This document shows, in pieces, positions 18,934 to 27,385 of a stretch of DNA of 64,000 nt. Below the pieces are notes generated by a model. It worked only from the letters and a program-made list of their open reading frames with translations, was not told where the DNA came from and did no database searches. The translations under genes were made by a program, and so were the position numbers. This DNA comes from Gayadomonas joobiniege G7 (GTDB lineage Bacteria > Pseudomonadota > Gammaproteobacteria > Enterobacterales > Alteromonadaceae), in NCBI RefSeq assembly GCF_000300815.1, contig NZ_AMRX01000007.1:434001-498000 (forward strand). The letters are read 5' to 3'. Numbering within the stretch: the first letter of the stretch is position 1; each line of letters opens with the position of its first letter.

Positions 18934-19722
18934 TTAAAGCTGTTGAACCGCCTGACCTAACATTTGGTCAACCGATGAAATGACTTTTGAGTTCATTTCA
19001 AACGCGCGTTGACTCTCAATTAGATTAACCAGTTCTTCGGTCACATTTACGTTAGAAGTTTCTAACGCCCCTTGCACTAAAGTGCCTAACCCATCCACAC
19101 CCGGATTACCTTGCACGGGCGCACCACTGACGGCCGTTTCTGTGTACAAATTTTGCCCAACAGGCTGTAAGCCCGATGGATTAATAAAATCAGAGATAGT
19201 TAACTGTCCAATAACGGCATTATCTGCTTCACCGGGCAAGGTAACCGATACTTCCCCATCTTGCGATATCGTAATTGACTGAGCATCAGGTGGCACTGTA
19301 ATCGCAGGCTGTAATAAAAAACCTGCGCCTGACGTGACCATTTGACCTTCTTCATCAAGCGTAAATTGTCCGTTTCTGGTATAAGCAATATTTCCATCAG
19401 GCTGCAGGACTTCAAAAAAGCCTTTGCCTTGAATCATGACGTCTAATGAGTTTTCAGTCGTTAGCGTATTGCCTTGAGTGAATTGTTTTTGCGTCGCCAC
19501 CACTTTAGCGCCTGCCCCTAACATCAAACCATTCGGCAACTCGGTATCCTGCGATGAACGACCACCAGGCTGGTTGATGTTTTGGTACAAAAGATCTTCA
19601 AATATCGCGCGACTCTTTTTAAAGCCAACCGTGCTGGCATTTGCCAAGTTATTTGAAATCACGGATATGTCGGTTTGCTGTGCATCTAAACCTGTTTTAC
19701 TAATCCAAAGTGCTGAATGCAT
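18934..19722 (-). CDS. flgG: flagellar distal rod protein
   Basis: Builds the distal rod that passes through the P and L rings. The protein is 262 residues. The N-terminal motif SNNLANASTVGFKKSRA and the C-terminal NVTEELVNLIESQRAFEMNSK are the two halves of the rod/hook D0 domain. GGAG precedes the start. It lies between flgF and flgH, with short gaps that fit one operon. Confidence 0.96.
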   Translation of the reverse strand: MHSALWISKTGLDAQQTDISVISNNLANASTVGFKKSRAIFEDLLYQNINQPGGRSSQDTELPNGLMLGAGAKVVATQKQFTQGNTLTTENSLDVMIQGKGFFEVLQPDGNIAYTRNGQFTLDEEGQMVTSGAGFLLQPAITVPPDAQSITISQDGEVSVTLPGEADNAVIGQLTISDFINPSGLQPVGQNLYTETAVSGAPVQGNPGVDGLGTLVQGALETSNVNVTEELVNLIESQRAFEMNSKVISSVDQMLGQAVQQL

Positions 19723-19741
19723 AATTTATCTCCACTAAAAG

Positions 19742-20506
19742 TTAAAAGACCCGCATTAGGGTATCGGATTGCTGATCTATGGTTTGCGCCTGTTTCATTA
19801 ACTTTACTTGCATCTCAAACTGTCGCTGCAAAGACACCATTTCAACCATAGAGCCCACCGCGTTAACATTGCTTGATTCAAGCGCGCCTTTAACAATTTG
19901 CACATCGGCCGCCGCTGGATAGGCCAACCGCTGACCAAATGCGTCTTCTTGTTTAGAGCGAAACAAGCCGTCATTACCTTTTTCTAACTCAAAATCACTC
20001 TCTGGCTTAACCAATTTAATGCGATCAACATCTTCCAAAAAATTGGCGGGTGCCCCTTGTGGTCGCACGACGATACTGCCGTCCTGACCAATTTCAATTT
20101 TATCAACAGGCACAGGCAATATAATGGGGCCTGCATCGCCCATCACAGGTTGACCACTGGCCGTGGTCAATAAACCCTCAACCGTCACTTGTAAATTACC
20201 GGCTCGGGTGTAGGCTTCTTGACCTAAATTGTCTTCAACAGCCAACCAACCTGGCCCTTGGATCGCAATATCTAGGTCTCGCCCCGTGGTGACTAAAGTG
20301 CCACCTGACATGTTTTGTCCTGGCCGTTCAGTCATCGAAAAAACCCGCGATGGATGACCTTCACCAAATGCTTGCATGCTGCGGGCCTGTGACAAATCTT
20401 CTTTAAAACCTATCGTTTTAGCATTGGCCAGATTATTTGCCTGCAGTGCTACACTGTTCAAGTTTTGTTTAGCACCACTCATGGCAATATACAAAAACTT
20501 ATCCAT
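19742..20506 (-). CDS. flgF: flagellar proximal rod protein
   Basis: Proximal rod component. The protein is 254 residues with N-terminal MSGAKQNLNSVALQANNLAN and the C-terminal MVEMVSLQRQFEMQVK rod motif. It is the first gene of flgFGHIJ: a terminator follows flgE, and a sigma-54-type promoter match lies about 50 bp upstream. A GGGGGG ribosome-binding site precedes the start. Confidence 0.95.
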   Translation of the reverse strand: MDKFLYIAMSGAKQNLNSVALQANNLANAKTIGFKEDLSQARSMQAFGEGHPSRVFSMTERPGQNMSGGTLVTTGRDLDIAIQGPGWLAVEDNLGQEAYTRAGNLQVTVEGLLTTASGQPVMGDAGPIILPVPVDKIEIGQDGSIVVRPQGAPANFLEDVDRIKLVKPESDFELEKGNDGLFRSKQEDAFGQRLAYPAAADVQIVKGALESSNVNAVGSMVEMVSLQRQFEMQVKLMKQAQTIDQQSDTLMRVF

Positions 20507-20552
20507 GCGCCCCCCGTAAATTTTTTGACGGTTAAACTATTAATAGGGAATA

Positions 20553-20568
20553 TGCACAAGCTGTGCCA
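20553..20568 (-). promoter_or_regulatory. sigma-54 promoter for flgFGHIJ
   Basis: On the minus strand TGGCAC, five bases, then GTGCA. This matches the sigma-54 -24/-12 consensus TGGCAC-N5-TTGCA with one change outside the conserved GG and GC. It lies between the flgE terminator and the flgF start, where an operon promoter is expected. Confidence 0.75.
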
Positions 20569-20610
20569 GAGTATGATTTTCGAACAAGAAAGAGGCTAAA
20601 AAAGAGCAAT

Positions 20611-20637
20611 AAAAAAGAGCAGCTAAGCTGCTCTTTT
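20611..20637 (-). terminator. Rho-independent terminator after flgE
   Basis: GAGCAGC and GCTGCTC flank a three-base loop, extended by A/T pairs on both sides. On the minus strand it ends in a T run. It follows the flgE stop by about 30 bp and separates flgBCDE from flgFGHIJ. It is symmetric, so it could act on both strands. Confidence 0.8.
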
Positions 20638-20665
20638 AATGGAGGTACGTAAGAGGTTAATTTTA

Positions 20666-22093
20666 TTATCTAATCTGTAGAATATTTTGCTGTAATTGCG
20701 AATTTACATCCAGCGCTCGCGAGTTAGCTTGGAACGACTTTTGTGAGGTAATTAAGTCAACCAGCTCTTGGGTAATGTCTACATTAGATTGCTCAAGCGC
20801 CGATGAAACAATTGTTCCAAAAGTGCCTGAGTTTGCTTCACCAGCAAGTGCTTGACCAGAATTTGTCGTTTCTTTCCAGCTTGCATTACCCACCTGCTGC
20901 AACCCCTGATCATTGGCAAAACTCACCAGTGCAACTCGGCCTAAATAATCTACAGTGCCATTTGAGTAGTTGGCTGAAACCAGACCATCATCACCGATTG
21001 ATACTCCGGTTAAGCGACCAACAGTCGCTCCATTTTGTTCTAGCGAAGTCACTTCAAACGCAGACGCAAACTGAGTCGGATTATCAAAGTTAATATCTAC
21101 CTGCTGTGAACCATTGGCACCATTGGTTAGTACACCCGCTTCACCGTTTGCAATATCTGAACCTAAATTTTGTGTTTGCACATACGGGGCTTGATCGATA
21201 CCCGGCGTATACCCATTAATAGACTGCACATTCCCTTGGCTATCAAAATCAATTGGCACCCCAACAAAATTTCCATCACCGGCTGGATAGGCACCTAATT
21301 GCGGTGACGCTGTGACCTGAGCCCCGCCATTGGCATTCCCCCCGACAGCCCGGCCATTCAAATCCACAGGGATTGGATTACCACTGTCATCGGTATCGAT
21401 CGATGAAAACACATACCATCGATTGATCGGTGGTGTTTGCTGCGCTGCATTGACATCTTTAACATAATAATTAGTTTGTATATGGCTCTCACCTAAAGAG
21501 TCATAAATGGTCACAGATGAAGATGCATGATAAGTGCTTTGATCGGTTGGATCGAAGTTAACTGGATCTAATCCTGGTGACGTAGCATCAACGTTAAAGG
21601 TCATTTCGACGGATGAAGTTTGCACTGGCACACCGGCTGAATCTGGAATTCTTAAAGGCACTGTCGTTGAAAGAGAAACCCCTTGTGAACTGCCATCAGA
21701 ATTTACTGGGTATACTTGCAAGTAGTCGTTTTTGTTGGTGACAACAAAGTTGTCATCATTTAATTTAAAATTCCCGGCCCGAGTATATGTCATATCACGT
21801 GACTCTATATCTGGCGTCGTGGCAAAAAAACCATTGCCTGTAATCGCTAAATCAAGTGAGTTGGTGGTAAATTTTAAACTCCCTTGGCTAAACTGCTGTG
21901 CAACCACTGAAGTTAAACCACCGTCCCCCACTTTGGTTTTACTACCGCCAAATACTGAGTTCGAAAAAACATCCGAAAATTCAGCTCGGCTTTCTTTAAA
22001 GCCCGTTGTATTCGCATTCGCAATATTATTTGCTGTTGTATTAAGGTCTTTTTGCGAAACCGAAAGACCACTTAATGCAATATTAAATGACAT
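20666..22093 (-). CDS. flgE: flagellar hook protein
   Basis: Main subunit of the flexible hook. The protein is 475 residues, with the N-terminal motif MSFNIALSGLSVSQKDLNTTANNIAN, shortened here to its family hallmark TANNIANANTTGFK, and the C-terminal NVDITQELVDLITSQKSFQAN. Variable surface domains lie between. GAGGTG precedes the start. It is the last gene of flgBCDE, as the terminator behind it shows. Confidence 0.95.
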   Translation of the reverse strand: MSFNIALSGLSVSQKDLNTTANNIANANTTGFKESRAEFSDVFSNSVFGGSKTKVGDGGLTSVVAQQFSQGSLKFTTNSLDLAITGNGFFATTPDIESRDMTYTRAGNFKLNDDNFVVTNKNDYLQVYPVNSDGSSQGVSLSTTVPLRIPDSAGVPVQTSSVEMTFNVDATSPGLDPVNFDPTDQSTYHASSSVTIYDSLGESHIQTNYYVKDVNAAQQTPPINRWYVFSSIDTDDSGNPIPVDLNGRAVGGNANGGAQVTASPQLGAYPAGDGNFVGVPIDFDSQGNVQSINGYTPGIDQAPYVQTQNLGSDIANGEAGVLTNGANGSQQVDINFDNPTQFASAFEVTSLEQNGATVGRLTGVSIGDDGLVSANYSNGTVDYLGRVALVSFANDQGLQQVGNASWKETTNSGQALAGEANSGTFGTIVSSALEQSNVDITQELVDLITSQKSFQANSRALDVNSQLQQNILQIR

Positions 22094-22125
22094 ACATCAC
22101 CTCTTATGTTGTACCTGAAAACTTT

Positions 22126-22857
22126 TTATAAACTGATCTCTAAAATATCGTCCATTGAAAACGCACCTAGCCCAGCCAAATTCATACTTAAACTATTGCC
22201 AGCACCAAAACTCACACTTGAAACCGTAGAGTATGTGGCTGTACTTATCTCTTCACGTTCACCACTACTGGCATTGATACCCGTCGCAGTTAAGGTATAC
22301 ACGCCTTCGCTCAGCTGCTCACCCTCGGCTGTTGTGCCATCCCAGTTAAAGCTGACAGGGCCTTCGGTGGCAGCACCAAGCTCCAGAGTATTCACCACTT
22401 TGCCAGATGCATCTTTTAGTTCTAATCGAATATCATTCATACTGTCATCAAACATCAGCTGACCGGCCATGCCATATGCATCCTCTGCAAACTTAAACAA
22501 AGGGGCTTCTTCACTACCGACTAAAACTTGTTGGCCTATCATGGAGGATGCCTGTAAAGCACTATTAGACGTTTGATTACCGGCCGTGCTTTCTAAAAAC
22601 TGACTGAGCTGCGCTGATAGTACGTCGAATTTTTCGCCCAAGGCATTTACCCCATCAGCGGTTGTAAATGCAGTCATTTGAGAAATCATTTCTTCATTAC
22701 TGGCTGGGTTTGTCGGGTCTTGAGCAGCGAGCTGAGTGGTCAATAAGGAAAAAAAATCCTCTTGATCCATCTGATTGCGCTCAACTTCAGTTTCATTCGC
22801 CTGTTCAGTTTTGTCCCAATACAGAGAATTTAGGGTACTACTGCTAACACTTGTCAT
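22126..22857 (-). CDS. flgD: flagellar hook capping protein
   Basis: Scaffold cap for hook polymerisation, lost once the hook is complete. The protein is 243 residues. The N-terminal MDQEDFFSLLTTQLAAQDPTNP is characteristic, and FlgD Ig-like and tudor-like domains follow. AAGGA precedes the start. It lies between flgC and flgE. Confidence 0.95.
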   Translation of the reverse strand: MTSVSSSTLNSLYWDKTEQANETEVERNQMDQEDFFSLLTTQLAAQDPTNPASNEEMISQMTAFTTADGVNALGEKFDVLSAQLSQFLESTAGNQTSNSALQASSMIGQQVLVGSEEAPLFKFAEDAYGMAGQLMFDDSMNDIRLELKDASGKVVNTLELGAATEGPVSFNWDGTTAEGEQLSEGVYTLTATGINASSGEREEISTATYSTVSSVSFGAGNSLSMNLAGLGAFSMDDILEISL

Positions 22858-22867
22858 AATTTATTCC

Positions 22868-23296
22868 TTAGCGCCCTTGCCCAATCTGTAAAGTTCTTGA
22901 AAGCATTTTTTTGGCATTGTCAGCAATTTGAATGTTAGTTTGATAAGCCCGTGAGGCGGAGATCATATTTGCCATCTCCTCCATTACATTCACGTTAGGT
23001 TTATAGATATATCCTTTTTCATCCGCCATGGGATGATTTGGATTATATTCAATATTCAACGGTTTATTGCTTTCAACAATACCTTTTACCTCAACACCCA
23101 CGCTCGACGCACCTTCTAAGTTAGATTCAGCCCGGCTCATCTGAGCGGCAAATACAGGCTGACGTGAGCGATACGTTTGCTCCACCGACGAACTCACACT
23201 GTTGGCATTCGATAAATTACTGGCGGTTGTATTTAAACGTACCGATTGAGCTCGCATCGCCGAACCAGATACATCAAAGACATTAAATAAACTCAT
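22868..23296 (-). CDS. flgC: flagellar basal-body rod protein FlgC
   Basis: Proximal rod subunit of 142 residues. Motifs are NTTASNLSNANSVSS near the N-terminus, PNVNVMEEMANMISASRAYQ and a C-terminal helix. GGAGG precedes the start, which overlaps the flgB stop by one base, so the two are probably translationally coupled. Confidence 0.95.
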   Translation of the reverse strand: MSLFNVFDVSGSAMRAQSVRLNTTASNLSNANSVSSSVEQTYRSRQPVFAAQMSRAESNLEGASSVGVEVKGIVESNKPLNIEYNPNHPMADEKGYIYKPNVNVMEEMANMISASRAYQTNIQIADNAKKMLSRTLQIGQGR

Positions 23297-23697
23297 TAGG
23301 CTTGCCCTCCGGTAATGGCTTTTTTAAGGCCAGTAATTTTGTCTGTTAAAAACTGCACGCTTGCGTTATAACGTAACTGATTTTGTAAAAATTCGTTACG
23401 TTCCGCTTGCAATTCAACCGTATTACCGTCACCGGTATCTGCTTGAGTCGGCACACGGTACGAGAGACCATCATTAATTTGTGACTGACCGGCTATATGT
23501 TTATCACTGGTCCGCTCTAGTGCATTCGTATAATGGCGGCTTGCCCCAGCCATCGCTGTTTTAAAATCAAAATCTCTGGCTTTGTAGCCCGGGGTATCTG
23601 CGTTTGCAATATTACTTGCAAGTATTTCTGAACGCTCGGTTCGCAGTTGAATAGCGCGACTTTGCACGCCCATATAACTATCTAAAGAAATCGCCAT
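23296..23697 (-). CDS. flgB: flagellar basal-body rod protein FlgB
   Basis: Proximal rod subunit of 133 residues, first of flgBCDE. The motif EILASNIANADTPGYKARDFDF near residue 25 is diagnostic and was read within these limits as SNIANADTPGYKARDF. AGGAG precedes the start. A near-consensus sigma-54 promoter lies about 35 bp upstream. Confidence 0.95.
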   Translation of the reverse strand: MAISLDSYMGVQSRAIQLRTERSEILASNIANADTPGYKARDFDFKTAMAGASRHYTNALERTSDKHIAGQSQINDGLSYRVPTQADTGDGNTVELQAERNEFLQNQLRYNASVQFLTDKITGLKKAITGGQA

Positions 23698-23730
23698 AAA
23701 TTTGTCTCCTCAGCTCTATGCTAAAGATAA

Positions 23731-23746
23731 TGCAAATTGAATGCCA
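23731..23746 (-). promoter_or_regulatory. sigma-54 promoter for flgBCDE
   Basis: On the minus strand TGGCAT, five bases, then TTGCA. Only one position differs from TGGCAC-N5-TTGCA. A start about 12 bases downstream would give a 5' leader of roughly 20-25 bases before flgB, which has AGGAG. This is the clearest class II promoter in the cluster. Confidence 0.85.
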
Positions 23747-23818
23747 AATAAAAAACAGCAAACAACTTTTGCTTTTTATAACAAATTCAATGAATTAGGA
23801 AAGGTTGGATTTTTGGCA

Positions 23819-23852
23819 CTGATATAGAGGCAAGCTTTTGCCACTATATCAG
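23819..23852 (-). terminator. long hairpin downstream of cheR
   Basis: CTGATATAG and CTATATCAG pair perfectly, with an inner GGCAA/TTGCC stem and one A-A mismatch between, giving about 14 pairs around a four-base loop. It starts 9 bp after the cheR stop. No T run follows on the minus strand, so it may act as an mRNA 3'-end stabiliser rather than a full terminator. Confidence 0.5.
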
Positions 23853-23860
23853 CGGCAATA

Positions 23861-24688
23861 TTAAGCCAGTCGGTATACTATTCCAGGGTTGCAACGCTGC
23901 ATTTTAAACGGACTATCAAAACCAGAAATAGATTCTGATGCGCCTAAAAACAGATAACCATTTGGGTTAAGAGATTGGGCTAATTGATTCAGAATTTTTT
24001 GTTTATTCTGAGGTGAAAAATAAATTAAAACATTGCGGCAAAATATAACATCAAACTTGCCCAGCAGGGCGTACGAATCCAACAAATTAAGGTGGCGAAA
24101 ATCGACCATTTGGCGTACTTTTGATGTTACCCGCATCGCCCCTGGTTTTTCCGCCGGTTCAAAAAAACGCTGTTTGCGTTCTAAACTTAAGCCCCGCGCT
24201 AACGCCAATGGTTCGTATTCGGCTTTTTTGCATTGGGCTATCATTTGATTAGAAATATCCGTCCCCAATACACGTACATTTATTGGTCGTCTAAGCTGAT
24301 TTTGACGCTCTAATGCAGTCATCGCGATAGAATAAGCTTCTTGTCCAGAAGACGCAGCTGCAGACCAGACTTTAAGTGATCCCGTGCGCTGCGCAAATTC
24401 AGGTAAAATAGTGTCGCCGAGTACATTAAACGGGTAACTATCCCTAAACCAAAGGGTTTCATTGGTCGTCATCGCATCGACGACTGCAAGCCTGAGCTCT
24501 CGTTCGCGGACCGACATAGCCCGATTAATTAAATCGCTTAAACTAGTGGCATTAAAAGTGACAAGCAAAGGCGACAGGCGGCTTTTAACTAAATATTGTT
24601 TGTTTTCGCCAAGCAAAATGCCGCACTGGTGTTCTAAAAAACGGCAGAATTTTTCATAATCCGCCGCTCGGATCGATTTATCCAGCAC
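23861..24688 (-). CDS. cheR: chemotaxis protein methyltransferase CheR
   Basis: Methylates glutamates on chemoreceptors with S-adenosylmethionine for sensory adaptation. The protein is 275 residues: an N-terminal helical domain, then the SAM-binding domain with VWSAAASSGQEAYSIAM near residue 90 and FDVIFCRNVLIYFS near 210. The start is GTG with AGAGG upstream. It lies nine bases after cheV. The order flgA / cheV-cheR / flgB matches the polar flagellar locus of Vibrio. Confidence 0.95.
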   Translation of the reverse strand: MLDKSIRAADYEKFCRFLEHQCGILLGENKQYLVKSRLSPLLVTFNATSLSDLINRAMSVRERELRLAVVDAMTTNETLWFRDSYPFNVLGDTILPEFAQRTGSLKVWSAAASSGQEAYSIAMTALERQNQLRRPINVRVLGTDISNQMIAQCKKAEYEPLALARGLSLERKQRFFEPAEKPGAMRVTSKVRQMVDFRHLNLLDSYALLGKFDVIFCRNVLIYFSPQNKQKILNQLAQSLNPNGYLFLGASESISGFDSPFKMQRCNPGIVYRLA

Positions 24689-24697
24689 TCGATACCT

Positions 24698-25624
24698 CTA
24701 TTCAGCGACTAGCCATTTTTGGGTGATAGCAGCTAACTCATCTGGGTTAAACTTAGCAATAAAATCATCTGCACCGACTTTTTCAACCATTGCATGGTTA
24801 AAAACACCACTTAACGAGGTATGTAAAATCACCTTTAAATCTCTCAACTTAGGATCATTTTTAATTTCAGCGGTCAGGGTGTAACCATCCATCTCAGGCA
24901 TTTCAATATCTGATATTAATAAAGGCACTTGATCTATGACATTACCCGTTTCAGCTGCGATTTCACGCAAACGTTTAAGTGCTTCACTACCATTTTTGGT
25001 CAATTCCATTTCGATACCCAAATTCATCAGTGCTTTTTTAACCTGATTGCGGGCAACCGATGAATCATCGGCTATCAAGATCTTTTTATTTAAAAAGACA
25101 CTTTTATCCGGCTGTTGCGCTTTCACATTATCGCTCACATCAGTACTAACCGGAGAAATTTCGTAAAGGATCTTTTCGACATCCAATATTTCAACAAGCT
25201 CTTTGTCAACCTCGGTCACCGCTGTTAGATAGCTAAACCGCCCTGCACCTTGAGGCGGAGGCATGATAGATTCCCAATTGATATTAATGATTCGTTCTAC
25301 CGAAGAGACTAAAAATCCTTGTACTGAGCGATTGTATTCTGCGATCACTATAAAACAATTGCTGGTATCATCAATTGGCCGCCCGCCTGTGGCTAAGCTT
25401 AGATCTATCACTGAAATGGTTTGCCCACGAATATGTGCAACCCCTTTAATAAAAGGATTGCGTTTGGGTAAAGCGGTCAGTTTTGGACACTGCAATACTT
25501 CTCGTACTTTAAACACGTTAATGCCAAAGCGTTGGCGCCCCTGCAGGCGAAATAATAATAATTCTAGGCGGTTTTGCCCCACCAATTGGGTTCTTTGGTT
25601 TACGGAATCAAGTACTCCGGCCAT
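24698..25624 (-). CDS. cheV: chemotaxis coupling protein CheV
   Basis: Couples receptors to CheA and is tuned by phosphorylation. The protein is 308 residues: a CheW-like domain (about 20-165, with FGINVFKVREVLQCP) and a response-regulator receiver domain (about 180-305, with ILIADDSS and the phospho-acceptor Asp in LLISDIEMPEMDG). The ATG at 25624 is chosen because GGAG lies upstream; an in-frame extension to 25669 would run into the divergent promoter region. It is divergent from flgA. Confidence 0.94.
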   Translation of the reverse strand: MAGVLDSVNQRTQLVGQNRLELLLFRLQGRQRFGINVFKVREVLQCPKLTALPKRNPFIKGVAHIRGQTISVIDLSLATGGRPIDDTSNCFIVIAEYNRSVQGFLVSSVERIININWESIMPPPQGAGRFSYLTAVTEVDKELVEILDVEKILYEISPVSTDVSDNVKAQQPDKSVFLNKKILIADDSSVARNQVKKALMNLGIEMELTKNGSEALKRLREIAAETGNVIDQVPLLISDIEMPEMDGYTLTAEIKNDPKLRDLKVILHTSLSGVFNHAMVEKVGADDFIAKFNPDELAAITQKWLVAE

Positions 25625-25644
25625 TTTTTTCTCCAGCGTATTTA

Positions 25645-25660
25645 CGGCACAGTATTTGCC
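25645..25660 (+). promoter_or_regulatory. sigma-54 promoter for flgA
   Basis: CGGCAC, five bases, TTGCC, facing flgA. The invariant GG and GC dinucleotides are at correct spacing, with two departures from consensus. It lies about 110 bp before the flgA ATG in the cheV/flgA divergent gap. Confidence 0.6.
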
Positions 25661-25768
25661 TATTACCACTCATATAAATTTAGGCAAACGGAAAATTGAC
25701 GCTTGCAATACATTTATAACTCTTTTTATCGCTTAAGCATAGTATTCTAGAACAGAAAGGTGAAACTT

Positions 25769-26458
25769 ATGAACCGGATAATAAAACAGTTAGGGGTCTT
25801 TTTTATCCTTTTTCCTCATTTGGCCGCAGCAGTCACTTATAGCAGAGACGACATTCAAGATCTGGCAGAGCGCCATGCGCTTTCTGTTTACCCAAGTCAA
25901 AGCGAAGAAAACTTAAAAGCGCAAGCAGCACAGATTGATACCCGCATTAAAATACAACCCTGTCAGGACGAATTAAGCGCAGCGATTCCAAATTTAAACC
26001 CCTACTCCAGCAATATGACAGTCAAAATAAGCTGTAATGATAACAATGGCTGGACTTTATATGTACCGGTGCAAGTCAAAATAATGACACCTGTCGTGAT
26101 TGCCAATGGCTATATCGAAGCAGGAAAAACGATCACTATGAACGATGTCAGTTTGTCTGAAGTCGCTAAAAACCGGACCCGAAATGGCTATATCAGTGAT
26201 ATAAACAGTTTAATTGGCAGTAAGAGTAAACGGCAAATCCGCGCTGGAGAAATTTTGCAAAGTCGCAATATTTGTTTTGTATGTGCCGGAGAACTGGTTA
26301 CAATAGAAGCAAGTAACGCAGGGTTGTCGGTAAAAGCCGTCGGGATCGCGCTAAATGATGCAGCCATTGGCGAAACTGTACAAGTGCGTAACCGAGCATC
26401 TAGTCGTATTGTTCATGGTCGTGTAGAGTCTGTTTCTGCGGTCAGAATTTCCCTGTAA
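25769..26458 (+). CDS. flgA: flagellar P-ring chaperone FlgA
   Basis: Periplasmic chaperone for FlgI assembly. The protein is 229 residues from the ATG at 25769, which has AAAGG eight bases upstream; a GTG three codons earlier is less likely. A signal peptide ends near HLAAA. The C-terminal SAF domain includes IEAGKTITMNDVSL and GETVQVRNRASSRIVHGRV, the typical closing motif. It is followed by flgM after a sigma-28 promoter. Confidence 0.94.
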   Translation: MNRIIKQLGVFFILFPHLAAAVTYSRDDIQDLAERHALSVYPSQSEENLKAQAAQIDTRIKIQPCQDELSAAIPNLNPYSSNMTVKISCNDNNGWTLYVPVQVKIMTPVVIANGYIEAGKTITMNDVSLSEVAKNRTRNGYISDINSLIGSKSKRQIRAGEILQSRNICFVCAGELVTIEASNAGLSVKAVGIALNDAAIGETVQVRNRASSRIVHGRVESVSAVRISL

Positions 26459-26464
26459 TTTAAC

Positions 26465-26491
26465 TAAAGTTTTTGTTGCCACCGCCGATAT
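26465..26491 (+). promoter_or_regulatory. sigma-28 (FliA) promoter for flgMN
   Basis: TAAA (26465-26468), exactly 15 bases, then GCCGATAT (26484-26491), differing from TAAA-N15-GCCGATAA in only the last base. The flgM ATG lies about 30 bp downstream. It implies that FliA drives synthesis of its own inhibitor. Confidence 0.88.
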
Positions 26492-26522
26492 AAAAGCATG
26501 TGACAACAATTAGGTATTTATT

Positions 26523-26861
26523 ATGGCTATTAACATTAACACCCTTAATAAACATCTGGCGCAAGCTGGTGCTCAAGAGAGCCAGCAGAGAGCTCAAGGG
26601 AATCAAGAACTTAACCAGAATGCAACGCAAAATGCGCAGCGTTCAGGACAGCTTAACAGCTCTCGTCAGGATGCAGTATCGCTGACTCAAACAGCACAAA
26701 ACCTGAACAACTTAAATAAAAAATCACAATCAACCAGTGGTTTTGATGAAAATAAAGTTGAACGGCTTAAAAAAGCAATTGAAGCGGGTGAGTATAAAGT
26801 CGATGCAGAAAAATTGGCTGCTAATATGATCGCAAGCGAAAGCAAATTGTTTGGTTTATAG
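26523..26861 (+). CDS. flgM: anti-sigma-28 factor FlgM
   Basis: Binds FliA until the hook is complete and is then exported. The protein is 112 residues, Gln- and Asn-rich and probably disordered in the N-terminal half. The C-terminal FliA-binding region includes ENKVERLKKAIEAGEYKVD and AEKLAANMI. It is directly preceded by a FliA promoter and followed by flgN after 27 bp. Confidence 0.93.
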   Translation: MAININTLNKHLAQAGAQESQQRAQGNQELNQNATQNAQRSGQLNSSRQDAVSLTQTAQNLNNLNKKSQSTSGFDENKVERLKKAIEAGEYKVDAEKLAANMIASESKLFGL

Positions 26862-26888
26862 TAACTAGCCATTAGAGGATTTGGTTAT

Positions 26889-27314
26889 ATGCAAACCCAA
26901 GTATCAGAGTTATTAAATCGCCAGAAAGAGAGCCTGAAAAATTTGATGGCACTACTAACACGTGAATTAGATGCTTTTAAATTGCGCCAGCCTCAGCAAA
27001 TCGAAGAATTAAACCAACAAAAAGTGGTTTTATTACAACAGATAGAAAGCTTAGATAAATCGATTGAACAACTGCCTGAACTTGCAGCACTAAAGCAGCA
27101 AGATGAGTTTATTGACGCGGTGGCTGAAATTCAGACTTTATTGGCTGATGTTAAAAGCCAAAATCAAATTAATGAGCGTGTCATCCGAACCAGTTTAGGT
27201 AACTTACAGCGCTTAAAACAGAAGATTCTGTCATTAAAAAATCACGATGCAATGACTTACGATAAGTTGGGGCAAGCGCAATCACAAACATTAGGCAAAG
27301 GCATTAAAGCTTAA
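26889..27314 (+). CDS. flgN: flagellar export chaperone FlgN
   Basis: Cytoplasmic chaperone for FlgK and FlgL. The protein is 141 residues, almost entirely helical with heptad-like Leu spacing (coiled coil), as expected for FlgN. The assignment rests on its position directly after flgM and on family resemblance. Pairing flgM with flgN is the general rule in gammaproteobacteria. Confidence 0.88.
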   Translation: MQTQVSELLNRQKESLKNLMALLTRELDAFKLRQPQQIEELNQQKVVLLQQIESLDKSIEQLPELAALKQQDEFIDAVAEIQTLLADVKSQNQINERVIRTSLGNLQRLKQKILSLKNHDAMTYDKLGQAQSQTLGKGIKA

Positions 27315-27385
27315 CAGCCCCACATATAACAACTTACCAGGTTAAGCCCCCTACTTTTTTGAACTGCCAAATTTTCCAACAGCGA

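Noticed and set aside
23828-23842. Sigma-54-like TGGC...TTGC inside the cheR hairpin
   Set aside because: The spacing between GG and GC is one base short, and a much better site lies at 23731.
25726-25752. Possible sigma-28 promoter for cheVR
   Set aside because: Only a partial -10 match (AGCGATAA) is present, and no TAAA lies at the required 15-base spacing.
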